Shown here one piece after another: positions 14,342-26,731 of a stretch of 64,000 nucleotides of DNA. Origin of the DNA: Casuarina equisetifolia. Lineage: Eukaryota > Streptophyta > Magnoliopsida > Fagales > Casuarinaceae. The notes under the pieces were generated by a model that saw only the letters and a list, made by a program, of their open reading frames with translations, was not told where the DNA came from and made no database searches. A program made the translations under genes and the position numbers. The stretch lies in assembly GCA_028551475.1 (NCBI GenBank), contig CM052354.1, forward strand, positions 27,365,258 through 27,429,257, given 5' to 3'. How positions within the stretch are numbered: position 1 is the first letter of the stretch; each line of letters opens with the position of its first letter.

Positions 14342-17300
14342 ATGGGTTGTGTTCTCTGCTCGCCTGTGACTGAGAACCGTAGCCGGGACCTTGCCGGGGA
14401 CCACCCCCGCCGTCGACGAAGCTCCGAGCAGCCCCGGAAAGACGGCGACGATGCCGTCGGAGCCGGGGAGAAGGCCGCTGAGAAGGATGGGCAGGATAAG
14501 ATGAGGGAAAAAGGCGACTTCCGGCCGAAGACAGATCGCTGGAAGCCTCCGCCGGACCCTTTCCCCAAGAACGCGCAAGGCTGGCCGATCTGGCTTGAAG
14601 AGTACGCCAGCGAGGCCATAAGAGATTGGACTCCTCGCCGGGCCAGCTCATTCGAGAAGCTCGCCAAGGTTCTCATAAGCCCTTGCGAAAGCCTTGAAAT
14701 TGAATCTCGGCCGGGGATTTTTCTTTATTTCTTTATTGAGCTAAAGAACATCTCTTATTCATTTCTTTGTTTTCGGACTTTTGTTTGTTCAGATCGGGCA
14801 GGGGACGTATAGCAATGTATATAAAGCCAAGGATTTAATAACAGGCAAGATAGTGGCACTGAAGAAGGTTAGGTTCGATAACTTGGAGCCAGAGAGCGTG
14901 AAATTCATGGCCCGAGAGATTCTTGTTCTGCGCCGCCTTGACCACCCCAATGTAGTTAAGCTCGAAGGCTTGGTTACTTCAAGAATGTCTTGTAGTCTTT
15001 ACTTGGTTTTTGAGTACATGGAACACGATCTCGCCGGGCTCGCCGCCTGCCAAGCGGCTAAGTTCAGTGAGCCACAGGTTCGTTCTTGTACAAGTTTGTT
15101 GATTTATTGGAGCTCCTCTTGCATTAAGATTGATGAATTTTGTTGAATTTGATGGGTTCTGTGTGTGCTGTTTTTGGGTTTGCTTTATCTTTACTGTGTG
15201 TGCGTAGGATTTACCTCTTCTTCATTTGATTCGGTTGCATGCGATTGTTATTAATTGAATCTTACCTTGTGGTAAGAGATATAAATTTTGTTCAACTGGA
15301 ATTAGGTTGGGTGCTTTTCAGGGTTGATTTGGTGGTTGATGGGCATTTTTGTAGATTTGGCTTTGGGTTTGTTTAATTTCGGATCATGGGAGTTCTATGA
15401 TTGTGTTTATCTTTTTTCGTTTTCTTTTTTTGTGACCTTTTGATGTTATCGGCAGACCTTTTGTGCGCTCCATATTGGGTCCCATAACCTGTACTCGAGT
15501 CATCTGATTTGGTGTTTCATATGATTTTATAATGCCTGAAGCTTGTCAGTGATGGTTGTTTGGATTATTTTGGGCAGGAAAATTCATCGAAATTTCCTTA
15601 TTCTCGTCACTTCATAAATAGGAGGTATCTAGTTTTGCTTTTGAGATGGTAATACTGAAACAATAGTCGCTGACAAAAGTTCTAGTTAAAAAAACAAAAA
15701 AAAAAAACTTAATTTTATATTTCGTTATTTGTGACCTTAATTCTAAAGCCTTGGTTCAGGATAATTTGGTTAATCATTCTGTTGTCCTGGAACCATTTTG
15801 AACAACTGGATTTGAAATATTTTGCTTATCTTCCAGTTCCTTGACAACCAACGAGAAATTACTCTTCAGTCTATGTCTTTCAGGAATTAATAACGATTTA
15901 TGTTTTACTGTTCTAATTGCATTTTTTAGCATTCTCCTTGCTTTCGATCTAAGTAACACCACCAGTTCCTATTTTTTTGATAGTGGTTTAATTTATCATC
16001 ATTGTTGTTGTTTTAGATGCAGAATTTTCTTGGTCTTATCTACCTTTGTATTTCAACTTGTATGGGGGAGCCACTTGCCAAGAAACATAATTTATATGAT
16101 TATTTATTCTTTATTGAAATTCCTTTGTTTTCTAATTGAAGGATGGATAAAAATAGAAAGTGATTCTCAAAGGTTTGAAAGAGCTTTTATTTTTTCTAAT
16201 TCTAACAACGGTAAAATCAAGTTAAGCATGCAGGAATGTACCCGTATCTTATCTTTTACTCCTTGTTTTCGATGGAATGAGATGCTGTTTGATCCATGAA
16301 AATGAAAGTGATTCTATGCAAAAAAACTTATCCGAAAAGGAAAGGAAGGGGGTGGGGTGTTGGTGAAGCTGCCACAAGATTGGGAGGAGATTATGTAGCT
16401 GTTGACTCCCATACTGTTAATTTATCATTTGAAAGCAATTTCACTTATGATTTGGGATGTTAGTGGCTTTTACTGAGTAGAAAATTATATTGTTTGAAAG
16501 GTCTACATGAAGGAACTTAGTTCTAAATGAATAATGGGGCTAAAATTGCACCTGACAGAAACTAATTTAGGCTCTTTATGGATTCCTTTGCTTTCCTTGT
16601 TGAATTTTGGGCTTGGATGCTGATTTTATTTCTCTATTATTTTGCTGACAGGTGAAGTGCTTTATGAAGCAGTTACTGTCTGGGCTTGAGCATTGCCACA
16701 GCCGAGGTGTCCTACACCGTGATATCAAGGGTTCCAATTTGCTCATTGACAATGAAGGAGTTTTAAAAATAGCTGATTTTGGGCTGGCTACTTTCTACGA
16801 ACCTGGACAAAAGCAACCCATGACTAGTCGCGTTGTCACACTGTGGTACCGGCCACCTGAACTTCTTCTTGGTGCTACACATTATGGTGTGGGTGTGGAC
16901 CTCTGGAGTGCTGGCTGCATCTTGGCAGAGTTACTTTCTGGGAAGCCAATTATGCCAGGACGGACGGAGGTATTACTTTTTGTTTTGTTTTGTTTTGTTT
17001 TGTAAGTTGTTCTACTCTTAAGATCACGAGTTTCAAAGGCCTTTTTTGCATCTTGAATGATTATGTAGTCGTCCTGGGTTCTTTTAGCAGCACTTCAGGG
17101 TTTGTGTTATTTTCTTCTTTATGGCTCAAAATCATCTTGCCAAGTCTATCTCATTTTTTGTCATAGAATAAGATTTAGGTAATTATGTTACTGTTTTAAG
17201 GGTATCCATTTTTGTTAAGCGACTCAGATTAAACACTAGAAATTCACAAAACACCAAAAACTTAAACATAGAGACTTCAGTATATTTTGCCCGTGCTCTT

Positions 17301-19506
17301 GGTTGATCCATCCGTACTCATAGTTGTTCATTTATATGTATATCTGGGCTTTTTTGTGCATGTCTATACATTCGATTGTGCATGCTTGAAGGGATGCATT
17401 CGTGAATGTGGTAATTTTGGGGAAGGTTTCTAGCAATTTTAATGCCCCAGGTGTGGCCGATTCTTTTTAGTAGATTGCCTAAAATACATTTCCTTTTAGT
17501 ATTGAGACTTTAGATTCTGGTTTTTGCTTTGGTGTTTGGTCATTTCTGTGTTGACTTAGCATTATTCCACAATTTGTTCACCATCTTTGTTGTTGTTATT
17601 ATTGTTTTGAGCTTTTAAATTGATATTCAGGCCACATTTGACTCTTGGTGGATTCCTCTTCTGCTTAGGTTGAACAACTTCATAAGATATTCAAATTGTG
17701 TGGCTCCCCATCTGAGGAATATTGGAGGAAACATAAATTGCCAAATGCGACACTATTTAAACCACAGCAGCCGTACAAACGTTGCATAGCAGAAACCTTC
17801 AAGGATTTCCCACCTTCTTCCTTACGTCTAATTGATACCCTTCTTTCAATAGCACCTAATGAACGAGGCACTGCAGCTGCTGCTCTAAATAGTGAAGTGA
17901 GTAATTTTTGCTCTGGTGCTTATGCATACGTGAATTGCGTTTCCATAAGGCTAAAAGAACTTCACATATAATTTTTTGTGTACCTACTTCTAAACTGCTT
18001 TGGTGACATGTACTTGCTTTTGAATATGGTCCTGCGTACCTTTTCTATTACTTGTCTAACAAAAATGGAAGTCTTGAAGTTAACAAATGACTACTGAAGT
18101 CTTCTGAGTTATGTCTGATAATTTTTGTCTGTGAAACTCTACTACTTGACTTCATATGGAGTGTAATCGTACATTTGGCTTTTGCATACAGTTCTTTACC
18201 ACTGAACCTTATGCTTGTGAAGCATCAAGTTTGCCAAAGTATCCACCAAGCAAAGAAATGGATGTCAAATTAAGAGATGAAGAAGCAAGAAGGTTACTTA
18301 CTCTTTTATTCTTCATATTTTTTGAATTATGAAGTATTATTGGAAAAATGCTGGTGGATAATATTTCGTCTCCTCTGCAGGCAAAGAGGTCTAAGTGGGA
18401 AATCTAATGTTGTTGATGGTGCTAGAAGAGTTAGAGCACGTGACCGTGCTGGCCGGGCAGTTCCAGCTCCTGAAGCCAATGCGGAGATTCAAGCAAACTT
18501 AGATGTATGTCAGATGAGTTTTGTGTTTCCTTTTGTCTTGTTTGAGTTTGTGTTTGTCTTTTTATTATCTTCTCTTTTTGTACAAAATGATATTCTTGTT
18601 ATAGGAGCATTTGAGCCCATGCAGGGGTGTTAAACCCCTCTGATCCAGATTTTGGCTGTTTACGTATCTTGAATGATAGAACCAAGCTGTAAATTGCCTT
18701 ATTCTTGTTAGTTGCATCAACATTACACTTTGCCAGGTGCCACAGTCGTAGAATATTCCTGTTATATCGTTCAATAGACATTTTAATCTCTGCTTTGGTT
18801 TTCCTTGATTTAGTTGAGCCGCACTTCAGAAGTCTCTGCAGTTGGTATCTACTGCTTTTTTCGCTGTAACCATGATGATCTTTCTGACGTCATGTCTCAT
18901 AAATTTTACATAGAACTGGGGCTGTCGGGCAGTTACAATCATGTGATAGAATCATCTTTATCTTAGACATCTCTTCAGTGAAGCTTGTTCTGAATCATTA
19001 ATTGTCCTGTAGTTTCATTAAGCATATGAAGCTAGCCTTTACATTCACCCATGGCTGCTACCAGTGTTGGTAAATTCACTAGGGGATTTTGGGTGTTTGT
19101 GCCTTCGTCAAGAGGCAATTTTAATGTCTACCTGTCTTGTTATAACCTTCGACATTAATTTCATCTCTTTGCTGATTTGCAGAGGTGGCGAAATATGACA
19201 CAAGCTAATGTCAAGAGCAAGAGCGAGAAATTCCCACCTCCTCATCAAGATGGAGCAGTTGGATACCCTACTGATACATCACGTAAAGCCCCCGTATCAT
19301 TTGGTGCGACTGATCCTTCTTTCGGCTCATCAATGTTTAATTCAAAGGCGTCAGGACCTGTTAAAGGTGGTGGGTCTGCTGGGGGGCCTTCTAAGAGGAA
19401 AATCAATAAGGAAGACCACCATGAACCTTCATCGCAGAAGTTTATCCGTGCATTGAAGACATCCTCCATGGGGCTTTCAGTGGATCTTCTATTCAAGACC
19501 AAATAA
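14342..19506 (+). CDS. CDK-like Ser/Thr protein kinase (At1g54610/IBS1 type)
   Basis: Seven coding exons: 14342-14668, 14793-15077, 16652-16969, 17669-17896, 18192-18292, 18381-18504 and 19183-19506, all GT-AG with consistent phases, giving 568 aa. The N-terminus MGCVLCSP is a predicted myristoylation/palmitoylation signal, so the kinase probably sits at membranes. Kinase domain from about residue 105: glycine loop IGQGTYSNVY (110-119), ATP lysine K133 in VALKKVRF, PITAIRE-like helix LEPESVKFMAREI, catalytic loop HRDIKGSNL with D228, DFG with D246, activation segment TSRVVTLWYRPPELLLG and the CDK-type VDLWSAGCILAELL. The C-terminal 150 residues are basic and low-complexity, usual for this plant clade. 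All catalytic residues are present. Its 3' flank, from 19518, is the left end of the tandem unit copied at 26833 and 48965. Confidence 0.95.
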
Positions 19507-19517
19507 TTAGTTCCCGA

Positions 19518-20110
19518 GGTTCCTAGCAGCTGAGAAATGGAGGTAAGATGTCACCGTATGATGTAAATTTTTGGAATTAGGTTTTTCTGTCAAGCTCAGC
19601 TTGATTTTGGAATGTGTTTGTCGTCATTTCTTCAATTTTTTCGCACTTTAATCATTATAAGCATTTGGTGTATAATCCTTGCAAGTGCTCCCCCGAAAAC
19701 TTGTATATCCAGACAGAAAAAAGAATGGAATCCATTTCTGTTGTACAGTTTAGAAGCTACCGCTACATCATACACGTTGATAATGATAATCCTCAAACAG
19801 ACAAACATCTCTTGAGAGCATAAACGATCACAATAATTGTAAATGCTATGGTCTCAAATCCTGGTTTCTCATCAAAAGCGTTAACACCATTAAGAGAAAC
19901 CATTACCGCATAAATCATGATTTAAAGCTATGGTTGGGACTCGTGGTTTGGTCAGCTGCAGGAAGAAAATAGGCTGGTGGGGTGTAAAGCTTCTCTTTAC
20001 CAAATCGATAGTGAAGAAAGTCTATCTTTACAACGCGGTTCACAGGCAAAACATGATAGGCGCTTAGGCAAATTGAAGAAGAATTTCTACCCCTGGATGC
20101 ACGCACCCAT
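19518..20110 (+). repeat. Kinase 3' flank segment, source copy
   Basis: This non-coding 3' flank or UTR of the kinase is repeated with high similarity at 26833-27480 and 48965-49620 (for example taatccttgcaag and acacgttgataat occur in all three). It marks the left end of each tandem unit. Confidence 0.85.
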
Positions 20111-20826
20111 GTCCACCGGCGGTCTATTCATGTTTGTAGATCCTGCTTGTAAATGGGTGGGATGTGCACCCCGTTGCACAAGGTAAGCTCCCAAGTTTTG
20201 AATTTTCCGCCTTATGTTATTTGAGTAAATGCATTTGGAGGTGCACTTTCTAGTCAATAGACACACCTGCACGTCAAGAAAGTTCTCTCTTTTTTGTGGA
20301 GTGGGTGTGTGGGACTCACATGAAGAGAATTGAAATTCTTTGGAAGTTTGAAAATCAACCCTCTTTGGTATGCATGCTTTCCATGGTCGGATCTTGGCTG
20401 CTTTTTCAACTTTGATTTGATGACGAGTTTCCCAGCATTTACCGTTTCGGCCTTTGGCTGATGATTTTGGAACTTGACTTGGTTAATGAATAGGGAGAAA
20501 GAAAATGAGGGACTGTCTGAAAAGAAAGCGCAAGGATCAAAATCTGATCATCTTTTCTACTCTGGACTATGGACTTAATGTTGAGAAGGTTGAAAGAAAC
20601 AAATAATATTTGGACTTCCATGGAAGCTACTCAGTTTTGTAGTATGAATGCAGAAACACTCTGAAACGTATCCTTTACTTGACAATAATTGTGTTAAGTC
20701 AATAGTGAGGACAATCATGGGATTCCAGAAGGTTGGATCTCCAGATTTGACCAGGCAACAAGAAAGCAACAGGAGTTAGATTGCCCTCTATTTATGGCAA
20801 TATCCCCTTAACTTTTCCACATAGCA

Positions 20827-21389
20827 ACGTAAGGCCTGATGTCAAGCGACACCTCTTAATGCCTCTGTCGCCAGGAAGAGTAAACATCTTTTGCTCCGAC
20901 CTTTTTAACATGTAACAATAAGGCTTTTAACGTTCAATTTTGTTTAGAGAAGTGGAAATCTGGGTCACCAATACTGCCTCAAAAACTTACTTAGAGCAAC
21001 GAAAATAGTTGCAGAATATGAAGTACGATATAAGGGTGCTGAGGCTTCTGGTTATTGATGAAATAGATATAAGCATGTTTTACTTCTCAACCAACACCGA
21101 TGAACTCGAGATCCACAGCCTATTCCATTCTGTAGTTATGCTTTTTTAAGGTTAATTACTAGTTTCCATTCTGTATTCTCTCTTGTCTGAATATGTTGTG
21201 GTCATCACTTTGGTGTAACACTCAGGTGAGAACATGGAGAAGCTAGTTTATGCAAGAGATGGAAAAGAGTTCTCTATACCACTCATTAGAAAACGACGGA
21301 TAATCTTTGAGCTACATCTATCTGACCCTGACTCAGACCCACCACCGAATCCGACAAGGAACAAAGAACAGCATCATCTCCATGGTTGA
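20827..21389 (+). pseudogene. Decayed small secreted-peptide gene, copy 1
   Basis: Exon 1 remnant at about 20827-20878: the ATG of the intact copies reads GTA here, and about 45 nt coding the hydrophobic core of the signal peptide are missing compared with copy 4 (29298). Exon 2 (21226-21389) is still open: MEKLVYARDGKEFS, then a core changed to LIRKRRIIFELHLSDPD and a tail with PPPNPTRNKEQHHLHG. The lysine before MEK is changed as well (GEN). With no start codon and no leader it is almost certainly dead. The W-box of the family survives at 20747-20752. Nearest relative in the window is copy 4. Confidence 0.75.
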
Positions 21390-22129
21390 AGTTTGGGAAA
21401 GACAGGTAAGGCTGCAATGAAACTTTAGTTTGGAGGGTCACCATTAATTAAATGATTCACCAACTCTTTGCGATATTGTGTTTCGTCAAAAAAAGAACCA
21501 CACTCCTATTTTATGTCCAGTGTAGTGAATAAAATTTCTTGATAGGCAAAGGCTGAAATCAAAATGCTAGCTATTAATAAATATCATTTCGGCATCAACC
21601 ATTTAATAGATATATAAGGAGAAGACCTATAAATCCTTGTTTATTCCCCACTTGACGCATTCAATTGACTCAAAAACAACAAATTCAGCTTTCACCAATG
21701 AGTTCAAATTTGACAGTTCATTTCGTAATGTGAAATGAAGTGGGAAATAAGAAACAAGTGTTGCGGAAGGCCAATAGACTGTATTTTTCCTATATTCACA
21801 CTTATGATGAAAGATTACAAAAGTGTTTTTGTCCTTTTTCTAATAGACAGCTATGAAATAAGACGAGAAATCCTATACACCTGAAATTACATTTAAGGCC
21901 TTAGGCTTGGTCCCTCATCCATTATATTTTCCTTCAAGTTGAAAATTTGTATAAATTATACGGTTGAAGTTTGGATAACAAATATAGGTGTTGTGGGGCC
22001 TTTTGAATAGATCAACAGGTCGTTATCATATTTTGATGTGATGAAAATTAATTATTATCTTTATGTATTTTTTATTTATAAAATAATAATTAATTTTTAA
22101 TATGCTTTATCTTTTTATAAAAAATAAAA

Positions 22130-22500
22130 GTCTACGATATGTGTGACTATCTCATTGTCGTAGTGTAAACATACAGATAGTTCAATCATCACACTAAGAT
22201 CTTGAAGTAAGTTAATAATTTGAATAATATGGCGTTTGGTAAGGTCCTTAGCTTTACATTTTGCCTCTACAAAGGACTTAGAAATAATAGGTTGTTTCTT
22301 GATTTTCCATAAAACCAATGAGTCTCCAAGTCAAATGCAATACCCTGTAATCGATTTCTTTGTTAGAAGACATGTATCGTAATTTGAGTTAAGCTTGAAG
22401 AGCAAGGGAAGAAAAGTCCCAAACCTAGAGAATTTTTAATGTACTTTAACACTTTTAATCCACATCTTGATCATATTGTTCTAGCGGATGTACGAATTGA
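22130..22500 (-). mobile_element. Fossil Ty1/copia RNase H fragment
   Basis: The minus strand keeps copia RNase H signatures (LGDSLVLWKIKKQPI, LKVLKYIKNSLGLGL). It is an old, heavily broken fragment without LTRs. The same fragment lies at 30650-31030 in the second unit, so it predates the tandem duplication. Confidence 0.7.
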
Positions 22501-23581
22501 CTTAGACGTCGAATTGCCTAGTTTATATTCAGCTTGGTCGCAATTAGATATATCATTTGTTCGCCAAGTGTCTAAATGGTATAAGGTCTTTAAGTAGAGG
22601 GTTAGGTTTTTTGTTAACATCTCTTGCATCTTACTCTTTTGTAGTTAATTTTCCATTTTGTTCCATGAGAAAAATGGAAGTTTTGAACCCCGATAAAAAA
22701 TGAGTACAAGCAGGTGAAATACCTTTAAATGTAGCAGGAATTTCCTATTTATGTTCTAGACAGCAGCTAATGCCTTATGAAATTAGGCCATTGGAAATCC
22801 AGGAGGTGGGCCGGCTGACTATACAAGTGTGGGAAGCTAAACTGGGCTTAGAGCTTGACATAAGTGGGCCACTGTGTGTTGGCCCGTGAGTGTGGTTGGA
22901 GGGAGACCCAGTCCGGATTGAAGGATTGAAGGGTCCTATAACTGACCCAATGGTGGAAGATGGCGGAAGGAGAGGGGAGTCTCCGGCAACTGACATGAGT
23001 GGAACTTGCACCCCGTCGCCCAAGGTAATCTCGCAGCTTTTGAATTCTCCACTCAACAGAGATACCTGCACGTTAAGAAATTTTCTCTATGGGGTTGGTG
23101 TGTGGGACACCCACGAAGGAATCCTTTGGAATTCTGAAAATCAACCCTCTTCGGTACGCATGCTTTTCGTGGTTGGATCTTGGCTGTTTTTTCAACTTTG
23201 ATTTGACGATGACTTTCCCAGCATCAGCCGTTTCGGCCTTTAGCAGATGGCTTTGGAACTTGACTCAGTCATGAAAAGGAGTGGAAGAAAATGAGGGAGT
23301 GTTTGTGAAGAAATGCCAGAGATTTTTCATTAGGCGGGGACTACCGAGGGTATGATCAAAGTCTGATCATCCCTAGTCTTGAATGGGGACTGAAGGAGAG
23401 AAGGTTTGAAAGAAACAAATAATATTTGGACTTCTTTCAGGCGACTCATTTTTTTATTTTATTTTTTATGTTGTCTGAATACAGAAATACTCCGAAACAA
23501 ACCCTATAGTGGACAATATTTTGTGTTAAGAAGTCAATACCGAGGACAATGATGGGTTTGTAGGTGGTTGGCTCTGCAAGT

Positions 23582-23652
23582 TTGACCGAGCAACAGGAGT
23601 TGGAGTGGCTACTATTTATCGCAGTATCCCCATATCTTTTCCTCATAGCAAC
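23582..23652 (+). promoter_or_regulatory. Core promoter of peptide gene 2: W-box and TATA-like box
   Basis: TTGACC at 23582-23587 (WRKY W-box core) lies 71 nt before the ATG and is followed by TATTTAT at 23613-23619. The arrangement recurs in the other copies. Confidence 0.5.
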
Positions 23653-24616
23653 ATGAAGCTTGAGTTCAAGCCACACCTCCTCCTTGGTTTTCTGGTTTTC
23701 ATCATCCTACTTGCATCGATAGCTTCTGTCACCAACAAGGGTAAACATCTTTTGCTCCAACTTTTTTAATAAGTATCAATATGTCTTCTAACTTTCAATT
23801 TTGTAAGCGTGTGTATGGGTTATCCTGAGACAAGACACTGAGGCATGATATCCAGGTTTTCTTCCCTTGATATTCAATAAGATGCTTCATTCTTGGCCAA
23901 CAATACTGCTCCCATCTTCACCAATATTATAGGAATCCGTTAGTTTGAGTTTCACTTCATTTGTCTTCTCAATAGCCCAGTATCCTTTCATTGGATGGTG
24001 TGGTTGGTGTTGATTTTGTTTTCTGCAATTCCCAACTCCTAAATGGACGAAGTACATGCTTGTTTTTCTTGTTAACACATATGATAATTTTATGTCCATT
24101 ATCATATCAACGAATAGCGTGTAATTTGTCTCCTGATTCCATAAATTGATATAAGGCAGCTAAAAGAGTGAAGGCTTCTAGCTATTGAAGTAATAGATAT
24201 GCATATTTTACTTCAAACAACACTGATGAACTCCACACCCGCCGCCTATTTCATCTCTACTTCCAAGTGGTTCTGTATTTTTTTATTTTTTTAGGTCAAT
24301 TTCTAGTTTCTTTCTTTCTTTTTCGATTACAATTCACGTATCTGTTGAACCTCATACCTCATAGTCTGGGTTGGGCTAGGGAACCTATTTGCTGGTTTCC
24401 CTTCTGTATTCTCTCTTGTCTGAATGTGCTGTGGTAATTAGTTTGTTGCAACACTCAGGTGGGAAGATGGAGAAGCTGGTTTATGCAAGAGATGGGAAAG
24501 AGTTCTCTAGAGCTGTACTTGGAAAACAACGGATAACCTTTGAGGTAGATCGAGCTGACCCTGAACCACCCCCAAGCCCGACAAAGAACACAGACCAGCA
24601 TCAACACCACCATTGA
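23653..24616 (+). CDS. Small secreted-peptide-like precursor, gene 2 (81 aa)
   Basis: Exon 1 23653-23740 (29 codons plus one base), intron 718 nt with GT-AG borders, exon 2 24459-24616; phase-1 junction forming a glycine codon. Residues 1-25 form a signal peptide (KLEFKPH, then the core LLLGFLVFIILLASIA). The mature part has a conserved core, GKMEKLVYARDGKEFSRA and VLGKQRITFEVDRAD, and a tail PEPPPSPTKNTDQHQHHH rich in proline and histidine. No cysteine pattern and no second membrane segment are seen, so secretion to the apoplast is the simplest reading. I do not recognise a named family. The proline-rich, basic/histidine tail recalls plant peptide hormone precursors such as hydroxyproline-rich systemins only loosely. 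A paralogue with about 90% or higher similarity is gene 5. Confidence 0.7.
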
Positions 24617-25899
24617 AGTTTAGGATAGACAAGTGGGGCAGCAATGGAAATTTTTGTTTGGAAAGCCACCATTAATTAAATGATTTGACAACTCTTTTAC
24701 GACGTCGTGTTTGTCCAAACAAGAACCGCTCTTTTTATTTCATGTCTAGTGTGGGAAGTAAATTTCTAAATTGGCAAAGGCTGAAATCAAAATGCTAGCT
24801 ATTATAAGTATCATTTCAGCATCAACCATTTAATAAAAGTATAAGCAGAAGATCTCTGGATCTTCATTACATTGCAAAAGCATTGTTTTTCCCCTTGATG
24901 CATTCAATTGACTCTAAAGCAACAAATTCAACTCAAATTCAACTTCCCTTAGTGAGACCAAGATTCAAAGTATTCAATCTGGTGGATTGTATCAAATTGA
25001 AGGGTATCCTTGTAGTCATGTTTGATTAGTACATTTATTTGAAAACTATATACTTTAAATTGAATTTTTATTAGTTATATTTTAACCAAAATACTATGAG
25101 TATATATGCTTATTATTTGGTTCGAAAAGACAGAAAAATCCACATTTCTTCAAAATAATGAAAGGTTATTGTAATAGTATAGAGATGCCCAACAAAGAGA
25201 ATCAATTAAGAGAATCTTCAGGCCTGAAAACAACAGACATTAAATCCTTATATGCGTAAAGTAATGTCCAGGCAAAAGAAATGTCCTGAGAATCTAGAGG
25301 GCATTCAAATGGATGGCTTTTGTTTCCACCTGATTATCCCCGTGGTCACGTCCTTGGTATTCACAATTATCGGAGCACCCTTTCTTCTACAAGTACTGGG
25401 CTCCAATCTACCCTTCCATACTCGAATCCTCATCTCGCTTTCTCTCTGTCTACGCTAGAGAGATGGATGTGGGTGTGTCGTTTGGAAGTCTGAAATCGAC
25501 CCTATTTCGTATGCATGCTTTCCGTGGTTGGATCTTGACTGATTTTTTGACTTTGATTTGATGATGAGTTTCCCAGCACTTTGCCGTTTTGGCCTTTAGC
25601 AGATGATTTTGGAACTTGACTCGGTCAATGAAAAGGAGAGGAAGAAAATGAAAGCCCAGAGATTCACTAGTCCGGGACTATCGAGGATAATGACCAAATT
25701 CTGATCATCCCTAGTCGTGAATAGGGACTGAAGTAGAGAAATAATATTTGGACTTCTTTGCAGGCGACTCTTGTTTTTTTTTTTTTTTTTGTCTGAATGC
25801 AGAAACACTCCAAAACACACCCTGTACTGGACAGTATTTTGTGTTAAGAAGTCGATGCAGAGGACAGTCACGGGTTTCTAAGTGATTGGCTCTCCAATT
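24617..25899. other. Spacer between peptide genes 2 and 3
   Basis: This is gene 2 3' flank and gene 3 5' flank. No other gene is seen. Blocks are shared with the other units (gcatcaaccatttaataa; tgatcatccctagtc). A T-run at about 25775-25790 lies in the gene 3 promoter block. Confidence 0.5.
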
Positions 25900-25981
25900 T
25901 TGACCAGGCAATAGGAGAGCAACAGGAGTTTGAGTTGCTACTAGTTATCGCAGTATCCCCATGTCTTTTCCCCATAGCAAA
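25900..25981 (+). promoter_or_regulatory. Core promoter of peptide gene 3: W-box
   Basis: TTGACC at 25900-25905, 82 nt before the ATG. The TATA-like box of gene 2 reads TAGTTAT here. Confidence 0.45.
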
Positions 25982-26731
25982 ATGAGGCCTGAGGTCAGGC
26001 TCCTCCTCCTTGGTTTTCAGGTTTTTGTCATCCTACTCCTTGCATCCAAGACTTCCGTTGCCAGTAAGGGTAAACGTCTTTTGCTTCAACTTTTTTATGT
26101 ATCAATAACGTTTTTCACTTTCAATTTTACTTAAAGGAATTAGAACTCTGGGGTGCATATGTTTATAGCAAGGCATCGATTGTCTTGAGATAAAACACTG
26201 AAGCGTGAAACTCCACTTTTCTTGCCTTGGTACTTCATAAGATGCTTTATTCTGGGGCAACAATACTGGCCTAAAAAACTTAGAGCCACATATATAGTTG
26301 CAGAATATAAAGTACGATATATAAGGGTACTACTAGTATGAAGCCTTGTTGTTGTTGAAGTAATAGATATATGCATGTTTTACTTCCCAACCAACACTGA
26401 TGAACTCGACAGCCGCTGCCTATTTTGGTTCTGTAATTATGATTTTTTTCAGGTCAATTTGCTAGTTTCCCTACTATATTCTCTCTTGTCCGAATGTGTT
26501 GTGGTAATTAATTTTGTGCAACCTTCAGGTGAGAAGATGGAGAAGCTAGCTTATGCAGGAGATGGAAAAGAGTTCTCTAGAGCAGTCATTGGAAAACAAC
26601 GGATAATTTTTGAGCTAGATCGAGCTCACCCTCACCCACCTCCACCACCGAAAGCGAACCGACGAACCCAACCCTACCACCCCCCCTATAAACGACCACA
26701 CCCTCCCCCTCCCCCTCCCCACCTCAATTAA
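25982..26731 (+). CDS. Small secreted-peptide-like precursor, gene 3 (96 aa, long proline-rich tail)
   Basis: Exon 1 25982-26069 and exon 2 26529-26731 with the same phase-1 GT-AG intron as gene 2 (459 nt). The signal peptide has the core LLLLGFQVFVILLLASKTSV with a plausible cleavage at SVA/SK. The core is GEKMEKLAYAGDGKEFSRA and VIGKQRIIFELDRA. The tail differs from gene 2: HPHPPPPPKANRR, then PYHPPYKRPHPPPPPPHLN, an extended proline/histidine run with basic residues. Such tails are candidates for proline hydroxylation and arabinosylation in the secretory path. Its paralogue in the next unit is gene 6. The unit ends about 100 nt downstream. Confidence 0.68.

Noticed and set aside
14069-14676. 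Several minus-strand frames over the kinase first exon
   Set aside because: They are shadows of the GC-rich coding exon 14342-14668.
22775-23274. Frames upstream of peptide gene 2 and the matching ones upstream of gene 5
   Set aside because: Start, length and frame are not kept between the two copies; they lie in the promoter and flank block.
24389-24458. Hydrophobic leader-like extension in frame upstream of exon 2 (LVSLLYSLLSEC), similar in several copies
   Set aside because: It begins without ATG (TTG in this copy), lies in the pyrimidine-rich end of the intron, and the exon 1 signal peptide splices in frame. Similarity among copies follows from shared ancestry.
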